Part shown: positions 1 to 13,079 of the stretch, one piece after another
How the letters are laid out: each line of letters opens with the position of its first letter
How positions within the stretch are numbered: the stretch's first letter is position 1
Assembly (NCBI RefSeq): GCF_030867095.1
Contig: NC_081824.1
Span: 146,907,433 to 146,971,432 of the forward strand
Direction: 5' to 3'
Length of the DNA stretch: 64,000 nucleotides
From: Alligator mississippiensis
Lineage: Eukaryota; Chordata; Crocodylia; Alligatoridae
The notes under the pieces: generated by a model
Told to the model about the DNA's origin: nothing
Seen by the model: only the letters and a program-made list of their open reading frames with translations
The model's database searches: none
Made by a program: the position numbers and the translations under genes

Positions 1-1064
1 GGTCCAGTACACTGGACCTGGGCTAAAAGGCCCAACTAAAGAAAAGGGGCAGAGGCCAAGAAGGCCGAGGTCCTAACAAGGGAGCGATTGTACCATAACA
101 CCTGTGAGGCAAGGGTGTAGCTGCAGGGAAGGTTAGGAGGCTGTGAATAGCCCTTAAGGCTGCAAGTACCCTGAGGGGCAGAAGCAGGCTGAGGACCCAC
201 CAGGCACAAAGTAGGACTAAGACCTGCTGGTTGTCAGAAGAACTCAGGGCTTGCTCTAAGACCCTTAGGCAGCCTCCCTTTCCAACATTCAATAGTTACA
301 AGGCATGGCATGTGAGAAGAGGAGGATACTCTAGAGTTAGGGCAGGGCAAGGGTTGCATGGTCACCAGGAGGCATCATGGTCGTCCCTGGAACCCGAACA
401 CTGCCACAGTCTCCACTGAGACTTTTTCAAATGTAATAACTATTTACAACATATTACCTGTGTTATTGTGTGTCACAAGAGAAGTGCTCTTTAAGTCTAT
501 AATGTTGAGTTCTATGTTGTACTTACAGAAATATTTCAGTCTCCTTGTTTTGTATGGAAAATTCAGCATATCACCACCAAATACAGAGCATTTACAAAGC
601 ACAAAACAAAATATTTGTGCTGATCATTTACAAGTAAATCCAATAGCTAGAGGTAAAATTATTTTAAAACTAAATATTTTAAGTTGAGCATCCAAATCAG
701 TATGGGCAGAAAGCAGAGCAACAGAGGACAGAAGTGTCACTCTGGGAGGGTGTAAGGCTGATTTGTGACATGCTGGCCAAAAAGGCTGGCCCACGCTTCA
801 CTAGATGACAATTATGTTTACTTGAGTCCCTTAAGCAACATTTCTTGCTTAGACACATCTAAATTTCCACAATACTCAAACTGAAGATAATTACAACATG
901 CCCGTAAGATTTACTACTATACATACTCTCAATAACCAAATAACTATTCCTGCTCAACAATTATTAAGTTTTCAGATAAATGTGTTGATTTTAGTTAATA
1001 TTATTTGAAAGTGAATATGTATATAGAATCTTAAACATTGTATCTTCGAAGAAAGACATCTCAC
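1..1064. other. WDR27 intron, no further exon seen
   Basis: Non-coding sequence downstream of WDR27 coding exon 3. I see no exon matching the following WD40 blade, no RNA gene and no recognisable transposon end. The first ~400 bases are more GC-rich than the A/T-rich remainder. Confidence 0.4.
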
Positions 1065-3395
<2,331 letters not shown>

Positions 3396-3713
3396 CTAAA
3401 ATAAATATTAAATATTAAAATACTTTAAAATAATAAATATAAGCAAAAGATGAAAAATGAAATAAAAGAAGAAAAATTAAAATGAATAAACTAAAAATCA
3501 CATGTATTTCAGCCACTGGTCAGGGACACAATGCATGAAAACGTTATCACAAAGTCCTCACAAAATTCATTTTTTTGTTTTCCATTTGATCTGTTTCCAG
3601 ATTATCCAGTACAAACTAGCATCAGGGACCTTGTGCTGGAGGCTGAAACTTCAACGTGCCTGGAAACCCAAATGAAATAAACAGATAGTAAAGGCACTAA
3701 TTTTTCTGAGACA

Positions 3714-3828
3714 AGGCTCTTTTGGTAAATCTGATATCTTTTATTAGACCAACTAAAAGATATCAGATTTACCAAAAGAACCGTGTTTGCTTATGTCCTT
3801 AGACCAACACAGCTACAACCTATACCCC
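3714..3828. mobile_element. Penelope-like terminal module, inverted dimer
   Basis: Arms 3714-3743 and 3754-3782 are inverted copies (28 of 29 bases) of GGTAAATCTGATATCTTTTA around TTAGACCAAC. They are followed by the family's end signature CCTTAGACCAACACAGC TACAACC. The same end sequence recurs near 41.05, 42.4, 48.4, 55.05 and 56.9 kb. At 56 kb it is attached to a Penelope GIY-YIG fragment, which gives the family name. Confidence 0.6.
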
Positions 3829-3949
3829 TATTTTTTTTTATGAAGAAGGCAATAGTCATTTTACAAGACTAAATGCTGGGGCATTCCCTTCCAGCAGGTG
3901 CATTCCTCTGCAAAAAAGGGCATGGTCTTCATGCATCCTAAGGTAGGTA

Positions 3950-4445
3950 AGAGGCAACATACCTCAACATTCAGATATCCGGAAAAAACTTCTTCACTGT
4001 TAGACTAGTGAAGCAGTGGAACAGACTGACTAGGGAAGCTGTGGACTCCCTATCACTGAAGGTGTTCAAGAAGAGGTTGGACAGCCACTGGTTGGAGATG
4101 ATCTAGGCATAGCTATGCATATGTTCTGCTATAGGTATTTCCCATACTTCTGGGCTTTGCTGGTTGCCCTCACTCCCTTTCTGCTACGTGTATCAGGGTA
4201 TTTTTAAGCCTTCCTCAGAGGCATTTGGTGCTGGCTACAGCCAAGGCTGGGGACTATGACTGTGTGCCAATGCACCTCCTGGGCCCAAAGCCAGAGGTTC
4301 CTGGCTAGAAGATTGTGCCCCTCCACTCAGTCAGCTCTACTGCTTTATGTGAGGACAGGAAGGAAATTTTACCCCACGGTCAGATAGGTATGGACTGTGG
4401 GAGTTTTGTCTTCTTCTTCAGTGGGGGACATGGCTTTCTACCTGG
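3950..4445 (+). mobile_element. CR1 LINE, ORF2 C-terminus plus 3' UTR, truncated
   Basis: The forward frame reads KKFFTVRLVKQWNRL...AVDSLSLKVFKKRLDSHW, the usual end of CR1 ORF2. It continues into a CR1-type 3' UTR (GGACAGGAAGGAAATTTTACCCC...GGTCAGAT). The copy is 5'-truncated. The CR1 tail at 4935-5035 may belong to it, separated by later insertions. Confidence 0.75.
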
Positions 4446-4577
4446 GATCTCTTGAGCGTGTATCGACAACATTTCAGGCTGCTTGCAGATGTTTAAAAAA
4501 AACCAAACAAACCAAAAAAAGGCACTTGAGCGGAAGCAGCAGCACATTACTTCGACCCAGCTCTGCAGCATTTATAT

Positions 4578-4681
4578 AGATCAGGCACTTCAGCTGGGCT
4601 TTTAGGCACTTTTACCTAAAGCTGATTCTGTCACCTATTAGATGAAAGCACCAAAAAAGCCCCACTAAAGTACCTGATCTT
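4578..4681. repeat. Foldback MITE-like hairpin
   Basis: Arms AGATCAGGCACTTCAGCTGG and its mirror ...AGTACCTGATCT pair over about 45 bp with mismatches, with a loop of about 20-25 bases. It sits between the two CR1 pieces at 3950-4445 and 4935-5035, so it may be an insertion into that LINE copy. Confidence 0.5.
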
Positions 4682-4934
4682 TACATTCATCAGATGAGTG
4701 GGGTCCAACTAAGGTGCTGCCACTTCTGGGCACATGCGGAGCTCAGCATGGAAATGCGCCAAGTTTAAACTGACGTGCCACTTGTCTGGGGGTTTTTAAT
4801 GTCTGCAAGCAGACTCATAGAGGCAGGACATTAACTGCCGTGGTTCCCTGGCTTTGTCTGTGGCAGGTGAGCGTGTTCGGTCTGTGTTGTGTCAGGGTTG
4901 ACAGCCGTCTTACGTAGAGTTTAGATGACGGTTT

Positions 4935-5035
4935 GTATATGACAGTTCGGATAGGGCTGATCCTGCCTCAGACTGGGGGTTGGACTGGATGCGCTCTAAA
5001 GGTCCCTTCCAGTCCTGCTTCTCTGTGATTCTATG
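4935..5035 (+). mobile_element. CR1 LINE 3' tail
   Basis: Contains GGGGGTTGGACTGGATG, then AGGTCCCTTCCAGTCC and ends TGTGATTCTATGG, the conserved CR1 3' terminus. Only the last ~100 bases are present here. Confidence 0.8.
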
Positions 5036-5069
5036 GTACTTTATCCAAAAACTTTGCTTCAGATCATTA

Positions 5070-5668
5070 AAAGCATAAAAAAAAAATAATAATAAAAAGG
5101 TAGCATGGCAAAAGTAATAAAACAGCAAAGGTAATAAAATTATAAAATAATAAGACTATATTGACAAAATAATAAAATGATAAAAATAAAACAAGGTAAT
5201 AAATGTAATAAGAAGAAAATATGAAATAATAGAAATAATTAAACTAATAATGAAATTATAAAAACAATAAAATTAAGATAATGAAATTATAAAAATGAGC
5301 TAAAATGAGATCAAAATAAACTCAAAATGAGATAAAAATAATGAGCAAAAAATAATGAAAGGACTGAAATAAAGTAAAAATAATAAAAGTAACAATATAA
5401 GAATATTATAAAATGATAAAACTATTGAAATGATAAAAAATAATGAAACAACTGAAATAAAATGATAAAAGTAATAAAACAATAAAGATAATAAAAAGTA
5501 ACAGCACAAGAATAAAATATTATAAAATGATAAAGATAAGATCAAACTATTGAAATGACAGAAATAACGAAATAAAAATAATAAAATGATAACCATGGTA
5601 AAAAGTGAGAAAGTAATGAAGTGATACAAGTAAAAATAAAATGATGAAATTATACAAATCAAATAAAA
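5070..5668. repeat. A/T low-complexity tract (ATAAA-type)
   Basis: About 600 bases built from degenerate AATAAAAT/GATAAAA units with almost no C or G. The long minus-strand open frame through it (F, I, L, S, Y rich) is an artefact of composition. It begins right after the CR1 tail and ends abruptly at the CpG-rich island. Confidence 0.85.
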
Positions 5669-5689
5669 AAGCTAGAACGGACAGAGACC

Positions 5690-6265
5690 AAGTGCCCGAC
5701 CCCTCCAACACACGCAACGCTGCAGAGCCCGCCACGCCCCGGAGGTGACGCGAGAGGGGCGTGCGCCCCCCAGACCCTGCCCCCGCCCCCAGCTGCGCCG
5801 CTGCCAGGCGAGGTACCGTATTTCCCGTAGACAACACACCGGTGCCGAGCCTCTCGGCCCTCAGCCTCGTTCTGGTGCTAGCCGCCAAAAGCAAGCAGTT
5901 CTCCCCCCAACGCGCCCGACCCGCGGCCACGTGGGTCGGGCCCCCTCCCTCCCCCACGGGGCTCCCCTCGGCTCTGGCCACTCAGAGCGAGGGGCGAGAA
6001 GCCCCGCCTGGAAGAACGCCCCCCAGCCCACCTCCCGACTGGATGCTCCTCCTGGCCCCGCCCCCTCCGCACCTGCCGCTGAAAGGGGAGAGGCGCCCCG
6101 CCCTGGCGCGCGGCGCGGTTGCCATGGCAGCGGAGATGCTGACGGGCAGCCGTGCAGGACAGTTCGGAACGCGGTGATGCCACTGCGCTTCCCTGCCAGC
6201 CGGCGAGCAGCCGGGGTTGCCCTCCGGCAAACGGGAGGCGACGGGCCTCCCCCCGCCTGAACGCG
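5690..6265. promoter_or_regulatory. CpG-rich island, ownership uncertain (possible WDR27 promoter)
   Basis: A sharply bounded GC- and CpG-rich block with GC boxes. It contains GTTGCCATGGCAGC at 6118-6131, close to the RFX X-box palindrome. On the minus strand CGGCAG/GTGCGG near 6073 would be a usable donor for a WDR27 5' UTR exon. That assignment is inference. The human WDR27 promoter is next to C6orf120, which here would be the 15.3-kb island. Confidence 0.45.
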
Positions 6266-6295
6266 ATCTCTTAAGCACCTCTGTCCTTCCCACGC

Positions 6296-6445
6296 GCCTC
6301 TGCGCGCACAGACACGTCTGTACACAGAGGCACACACGTATGTACACGTGCATGCAGGCACACATGCCTGTACATGCATGCACACATCTGTACACAGCCA
6401 TGCACACACACATGCACACTTCTGCACATGCATGCACACACGCAT
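6296..6445. repeat. Degenerate (CA)n / CATGCACA-type repeat
   Basis: Alternating ACACACGTATGTACACGTG-like purine-pyrimidine sequence with CATGCA and TGTACA units. Several overlapping open frames cross it and are composition artefacts. A second block follows at 6690-6800. Confidence 0.75.
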
Positions 6446-6689
6446 GAGTGACACGTGCCTCCTGAAGCTGGGGGGCATGGTGACCACCCACAGGCGGCTG
6501 CAGCTGTTGGTGGCCGGGGGTGGGGGCAAGCGGGGGGCGGGAAGCGGGGACTCCCTGCAGCCACCATCCATGCGACCGGCGGCCACATCAGCAGCAAGCA
6601 GGGGCAGCGACCTCCTGCAGAAGCTGGCAGTGGCTTCAGCAGCAGCCAATCTCAGGGCGGGCACGTGCCTCCCTGGGTTCCCCCCATGT

Positions 6690-6800
6690 CACCTATGCAC
6701 ACACGTGCCTGCATGCGCACACACACACAGGCACACGTGCATGCACGTACACACGCGTGAATTCCCACCCATGTCCACACATGACATATACACACACAGT
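6690..6800. repeat. Degenerate (CA)n repeat, second block
   Basis: CACACGTGCCTGCATGCGCA-type sequence similar to 6296-6445, separated from it by about 250 bases of ordinary GC-rich DNA. Confidence 0.7.
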
Positions 6801-7586
6801 GCCCCCTCCCAAGGGACTGTGTGGTGGGACACAATGGGGCCCAGCCTAGGCGAGGGAGATCTGTTCCCGCACCACTCACCTCTCCAGAGCTCAGTAGAGC
6901 TGTGGGGGCAGACAAGCCCCACTGCCTGCTGTTCCCTGCCCCGCTGCCCTGGGCTGGTTCCCTCAGGGGCTGTTGCCAGGCCCCACTTTTTCCTGGGCAG
7001 CGCTCCATCAGCTGCATCCTCTGGGTCTTGTAAAGAGACCTGCCAGGGGCAGACCTGGTCTTTTCATAGCTTCCCTAAGGCTCTGTCATGAGGGACTTAG
7101 GACCAGGCTCCAAGCCCTCCCCTTCACCACCACCCAGCCCAGCTAATCAAAGTCCCCACCATAACTGGTCTGCTTACCAGCCATCTGAACCCACTTTAGC
7201 CAGTTTAACCCAGGTTTCAACTGCTCCATTGTTCTACAGTAACTATCTCCACTCAATGACCACCAATAACCCACCAGTTTACATTATGGAAGCCGCTGGC
7301 AGTTTGGCATCTGGCCACGTGGCTTCACAGTTTGAATTTTACATGGCTCCAGTCTAGCACCACTTCAGAGATAAAGGAAGCCATGGAGCTTGTTCCTCAC
7401 TAGTTCTCCCGCTTTTCATTCCCATCCTCCAACAGAAATAGATGAGAAAACAGGGGGTCTAAATTTAGACCCTGAGAAGACTTGGTTATGTGGTAGCTAC
7501 ATATGTAAGCATAGCTCACTCACTTGCAAAACAATAAGCAACAGTTTAAGGCGTTGCAGGAACACAGTATAAAAGATTAGCATCTA

Positions 7587-7952
7587 CAGTATAACCTCAT
7601 AAATCCAGCATGCTTGGAACCAAGCATCTGCCAGAAATGTGAAATTCCAGTATTTTTAAACGAGCAGTGGCTGGTCGTGGAGCGGGAAAGGGCAGGGGAA
7701 GGGTAGTGGCAGCCAATCCCAGAGCAGCAGCCACACGTGGAGTGGGGTGGTGGATGGGTCAGGGAGGAGCAGCAGCCAGTCCTGGAGTAGTGGCTGCACG
7801 TGGAGCAGCGGCACAGGATGGTGGATAGTGGTGGCAGCCACCACGTGCAAGATTCCCCCTCCGTGTCCAGGGGAGTGGAGGGAGAAGCTTAAAAAGTGCT
7901 GGATTTTTGAGAATTCCGGATTTTTGTGATCCGGATTGATGAGGTTATACTC
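7587..7952. mobile_element. MITE of Tc1/mariner (pogo-like) type
   Basis: Terminal inverted repeats are CAGTATAACCTCATAAATCC at 7587 and its mirror GGATTGATGAGGTTATACT at the right end. Each end is flanked by TA (7585-7586 and 7953-7954). A TA target duplication and CAGT ends fit the Tc1/mariner superfamily. The interior is GC-rich and non-coding. Confidence 0.65.
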
Positions 7953-8407
7953 TATATGAAAGACTAAAATTGAATATACTGCTGAAAATACTGCCCCTCC
8001 CTATCAGGTGTATCTATCAAAATACTTACAGCTCTCCTCTGGAGGAAAATGTGACAATATATCTATGCACAAACTGTCTATAGAGGTTTTCCACTTTTCA
8101 TAAAAGTTACTCCATTCAGAAGCACTTCAGACCAGTTAGCCCTTTCCAGATTTTGTTTTCAATTAGTTCAGTTATGCAACTTTGCTACAGCTGTAGAGGA
8201 AAATGCTTAAAGTATGCTTTGGGATGTTTAGAACAAAAGAATAGTGCTGAATTTTCAAGAATTCAGGATTTTCGAGATCTGCGCCCCTTCCCTCCCCAGC
8301 TGGGTAATGCCTGCCCCTGCCCCAGCCTCTTCCCTCATTGTGGGGGTTATTGATCTGTCCAAACCCCAACACACCCCTTCCCTCCCTTTCCATCACAACA
8401 GACTTAC

Positions 8408-8514
8408 AGCTGCACACAGCTGTATTGGAAATTGGATTGGTATTGGCCGATATGCCTCCTTAAAAATCAGCTATCGGTATCAGCCCCAAAATTCTCTATC
8501 GGTGCACCCCTAAG
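8408..8514. mobile_element. DNA-transposon end fragment (hAT-like)
   Basis: Contains TATTGGCCGATATGC... and ends TATCGGTGCACCCCTA, a terminus I know from sauropsid non-autonomous DNA elements. The other end was not identified. Confidence 0.35.
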
Positions 8515-8526
8515 TAATAGAATCTC

Positions 8527-8830
8527 TTGCTGATGCCCCATGCTTCTAGGAAGTCTGGTGTGCCATCACTCTGCCCAAGAACAATAAGGTGCCAGGACGA
8601 GGTGGCATCTCCACAGAGGTCTTCAAAGCTGGCGCAAAAATTTCACCAACTTCTCATCAAAATATGGGTTAATGAGGAAGCTCCACCTGACTTAAAGAAT
8701 GCCAACATTGTGACCATCTTCAAGAAAGGGGACAAGTCAGCGTGCAGGAACTACTGAAGCATTGCCCTCCTCTCCATTGCCAGGAAGATTCTTACTCTCA
8801 TGCTTCTGAATTGCTCCTCCCCCTTGCTGC
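8527..8830 (+). mobile_element. RTE-like LINE reverse-transcriptase fragment
   Basis: The frame reads VPGRGGIS.EVFKAGAK..., then APPDLKNANIVTIFKKGDKS and NY*SIALLSIARKIL. This matches the RTE-clade block (DLKDA.IV.I.KKGDKS..NYRGISLL). It has at least one in-frame stop and one frame change, so it is an old dead fragment of about 300 bases. Confidence 0.65.
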
Positions 8831-8989
8831 AGATGCCCTTATCAGAATAGTTGCCTTATTTTTCCACATTCGAAAGCTAATGACTAAATAGCATGCACTT
8901 ATCATACTGACACACTGTTAAGTTCAAAACCATTCACTTTCTGAAACAGCTTTAGTTCTCAATTAGGTTTATGTCAAATTTCACACTTC

Positions 8990-10719
8990 AGACATTTATG
9001 CATCCTCCTATTCAAAAAAGTGTGGTTAGAATTGTTATGACATTTCAAAAAATATTGTTTTTGCACTCACCTGATACAATTTTACTCAAATATTTTAGAC
9101 CAAATGAAAATTTCTCCTTCAGGTATGGAAAAAATGCTATTCAAACAGATAAAAATATGCAAAGATGTATGTGACAACTGCAGGTTATAATGAAAATCTT
9201 GTAATTTAAGTTGGCAAAAGTCCAGATCAAGGTGGACTTTTACTTCCTCTATGATTGCCATCGTTTTGCATATATATCTACTTCTGCTAATTCTATTTTA
9301 GATTCCACACTGAAAATCTGGATGATTTATTCCTCAGAACTACTAGGCAATTGCCTTAGGTCATATTGCTCTATAAAACACATTAAAGAGCATATTTCCT
9401 TCATAGGATTTTAAACTTAATCCACTAGGCTAATTCAATGCATAAGCCTAGTATGTGATTACTGTTACCTAAGACAGAAAATGATGGAGGAAGAAATACA
9501 TAGAAAAAAAAAGTATTTTTGACTTGGTAGGTCCTGAGTTCAAACCTGTTCTTTTTTCAAGTCAATAGTGGGTTTGCTATTAACATGAACATATTGATAA
9601 ATAACATTTTTGTGTGCATTTTCACCAGCTTTCCATCTAGGGATTATACTCTAGTGCCAGAAAATTTTGAAAATAGTTAATTGAAAGTGCCAGGTGAGGA
9701 CTCCTAGGTGTCACAAATTAAAAAATATCACACATGAAACACAAATTTAACATGACTAAACTTATCTATGCTTATGAAAAGTATGGGCTGAAAGATGAAG
9801 CTGTCTCAGAATAAAATTGATGAACATTTTACATTTTGAGACTGTGAAAGCCTCCAAGGAAAACTGTCGCTTAAATACATGAAAGCAATCTCTATGGCTT
9901 TGACCCTGCCCTTAGATCTGTGTTCATGAATCCATGTGTCTATCTTGACTTATTTACATATCAGGGCCTGTTTACAGTATTCATACCCATTACAGTATTC
10001 ATCTCTTTTTAAAGCTATCGAGCCCATTTCAAGTGTTAGAGAGCAAGTGTGTACACTCTAGCTCTGCACATACCCTTTTTACTTACACCAAAATCTGTTC
10101 CTCCTTGACTTTTTTCTTTTAGGAAAAGGTGACAAGTAACTCATGCCATCTGTGAGCCAGTTCTATTTTTGAACTAGTAGTACTGTGTTAAACCTTTCAT
10201 TTCAATATTGTGATGACAACAAATACCAAATATCATTCACAAGGGCTGCATCCATTAATGTGTTATGGCATGCCCATCAACAACTACAGACTAATGGCCA
10301 TATTAAACTAAAATATGTTGTTTATGCAAGGATCTGTGTGTAAAGACCTGATTCAGGAACATATGTAAAGCACAATTGTCATAGTGATTGCTGGCAAAGA
10401 GAGATTACTGTTGACTTTGGATGAAGCTACTCTTCTTTTAAATTCTCCCTATCTCACCATCAACAGCAACTAGAAGAGAAGATATGGCTGGAGTTGATAA
10501 AATAGTAGAAGTTGAGCTGGACTCAACAGCCTGGTCATAAAAGACTTTTCTTCTCCAAATTGTGTGTACATCAAATTGATTCCTGCATAGAATACGGAGT
10601 GTAAAACTACTGACAGAACTGGCATTATGGCAGTGATGCTTCTCCGGATCTGTAATTTATATAGGAACACTGGAAAACTTTAGAAGGCATCCAGCTAGTA
10701 ATGTGGTGTAAAATTAGAT
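8990..10719. other. Non-coding interval, no feature recognised
   Basis: A/T-rich DNA between the RTE fragment and a hAT copy. I see no exon, RNA gene or transposon end. A short GAGTTCAAACC at about 9537 resembles a tRNA B box but has no A box or cloverleaf. Confidence 0.4.
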
Positions 10720-11127
10720 CAGAGCTGTCCAACTCCTAGGTCCCCAGGGGCCACAATGCAAGGGCTGTACCAGGTGAACCATGCACGTTTCCCCCTGCCA
10801 CAGCTCTGCGTGCCCACAAGAGCACCCCCTCCCATCACTACACTGTGTGCCCTTCCCACCCCCATAGGCCCTCCCACGCATCTCCCCCATGGCTGCCCCC
10901 CTGCAACCCCAGTCCCTCACCCCAGCCCCATACATGGCCCAGAATCACTCTCACCTCCCTACACCGCACCACCCTCCAAGTGTAGGAAGCAGCAGCCAGA
11001 AGAGGGAAAGGGAGCCCACAGACTCTAGCTACTCTTGCTGCCAGAGCAGCTGGTGAGAGCCCAGGAGCCACACCTTAACCCTTCCCAGGCTGCATGCAGC
11101 CCACGGGCCTCCAGTTGGACAGCACTG
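10720..11127. mobile_element. Non-autonomous hAT element
   Basis: The ends CAGAGCTGTCCAACTCC and GGAGTTGGACAGC-type mirror (CCAGTTGGACAGCACTG) form terminal inverted repeats. The interior is GC-rich with no transposase. A related, 3'-truncated copy is at 38926-39187. Confidence 0.6.
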
Positions 11128-11129
11128 TA

Positions 11130-12785
11130 TTCAGTTATTCTCTGAAGTTATTTTAAGTATTGAAATAATGAGCCAGATCTTCAGCTAGTGTAAGCTGATG
11201 TATATTTACTGCCTTTAATAGGACCAGTCATGGCTAGATTTGTTGAAGAGAAAAACGCAATCTAATATATTTAGTTTTGGCAAATGACAAAAGGCATTTG
11301 CAGTTAAAACACACATAATTTGTTTAGCATTCTGAGCAAATGCTTGATTAACAGCCCAGAATAAGAGTGCAACACAAAAAGGCAGCACAAGCTTCCCCAG
11401 GCTTCTCCCCCAGTGTGTCCTGTCCTGAACTAGAGGGAGCATGTGTCAGTATTAAAGCATCGTTCAGTCAGTTTCCATTCACTCTTTGGCCTTTTTGCTC
11501 TTTGGCACGACATCTTATTACAAAGTGGGAGCAGTCACTGGGAAAGAAACTGAGATCATTGACTCGTGTTACATAGATGACCAAAATATCACCAGATGGA
11601 AGTGTGAATTGGAAGCAAACAGGACCTCACAGATGACAGACTTCATATCCTTATTTAAACAAGCATTGATTTTTAAAAAGTGATTTACACTTTACAAAGT
11701 TAACATCAACTTCTAATTTTCTAATCTTTAGTGCTCATTATTAGCAAATTATTAGCATTTGTTTTCATCTGGTACAAAAATACTTCTAAATGCTTATTTC
11801 TTTAATAAGTATTCTTTTAACTGAGCTTCCTTCTGTTTAAGTGCATAATGCCTTATAGGAAAGACTATTAAAATATTTTATTTAGTAAAGATTTCTGTCT
11901 TATCACATATACTTGAGTGATACTTTTGTTGCCTTTTTAAATCTACAGAATGCTGATTCAATTTCTATTTGCTCTTTATTCTCCATTTTAAAACACATAT
12001 GCAGTACTACCATATGCCACAATGACATGCAAATATCACCAATAATGAAGACCAGGGAAGAGAAATACAGAAAATATGAAAATAATATCTTCTAAAAAGT
12101 AAACTTTCTGACACCTACCAATAGGCATCATCTGCTTTTTGTACATTTAGTGCGTTTTAAGAAACTTGATGAGGGTAAACAAGCTAATTCTCACTTTGTC
12201 TTAGATGAACTGTGAAAGTACAAATTATTTAACAAAATTAATAATTATTTCAGCAAATCACTTAGAGCCTAATAAGAAGCAGCCACATATTCTAAACATT
12301 ATTTTCTTACATGTCTAATTTAATCTTCTAAATTTCATTAGCTACACAAAAATTGCAGTAATGAGGGACAAATATTTTGAAACTGAAAACACTTGTACCA
12401 GATAAATAGTATTCAAACCTAAGAATGTGACCATTTCTGTAAAAGTAAAATTATGCTGCCAAATAAAAACAATATGTGAATTAGGATCTGCCAAAAACAT
12501 TTTTTTTTGTGCTTTCAAATACATAGAGCCTGCTCCTCAGCCAGAATGAGATAACATTAATGAATGATATAATTATATTTTTGTGTTTTTGTATTTTGTA
12601 TATTTCACAGTTACATTGGAAGTAAATCAAGATCAAGAGTATTTCAGTTGAAGTCAGTGGAGTTTGTGTGTATCCAAGTACAGGACATCAGGATCAGAAT
12701 GTTTAGTTTTATTGCATTTAAAATTTACTTGTGCAGTAATATTAAGTTTATTGTAGCAAACAGCCAGCTCTACTATAGTTAAAAA
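11130..12785. other. Non-coding A/T-rich interval
   Basis: No exon, RNA gene or repeat boundary was recognised. It is probably WDR27 5' intron or intergenic DNA. Confidence 0.35.
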
Positions 12786-13075
12786 TGAGAACTCTTACTC
12801 TCAGCCTTTTTAGACTCAAGGCACACCTCAGAAAGTGCCAGCTTTTAGTTTTTACTCCAATTTTGATGGCAGAAAAATAAATGGGGCAATTCTTCTGCTG
12901 CAAAGAATTCAGAAAGACCCCATCAGGTCAGAATGTTTATGACACTGTTAATTACTATTAGAAATCTCTGGGTTTGCACACCTAACAGTGCTAGTCTTGC
13001 ATTGCATTTTGCAGCATACTTGAAAGGATCTCAAGGCACCCCATGGCACTGTAACACCCCTGATTGAGAAGCACT
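12786..13075. mobile_element. hAT-family copy, diverged
   Basis: Carries the internal signature TTTTTAGACTCAAGGCACACC...AAGTGCCAGC, a run of AGAAAAATAAATGG, and the end GATTGAGAAGCACTAC. The same family is seen at 46308, 49758 and 63882. The left end is badly diverged. Confidence 0.5.
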
Positions 13076-13079
13076 ACTT

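Noticed and set aside
3714-3782. Possible rho-independent terminator or CRISPR-like repeat
   Set aside because: This is vertebrate DNA; the hairpin belongs to a dispersed repeat family and there is no array of spaced direct repeats.
5300-5662. 120-aa hydrophobic open frame resembling membrane segments
   Set aside because: It is encoded by the ATAAA low-complexity tract.
5861-6664. 267-aa open frame, minus strand, across the CpG island and CA repeat
   Set aside because: It is Cys/Met/Val-Cys-Val repeat text produced by the CA-like repeat and GC bias, with no family resemblance and overlapping equally long frames.
9520-9560. tRNA- or SINE-like B box (GAGTTCAAACC)
   Set aside because: No A box at the right distance, no cloverleaf and no tail.
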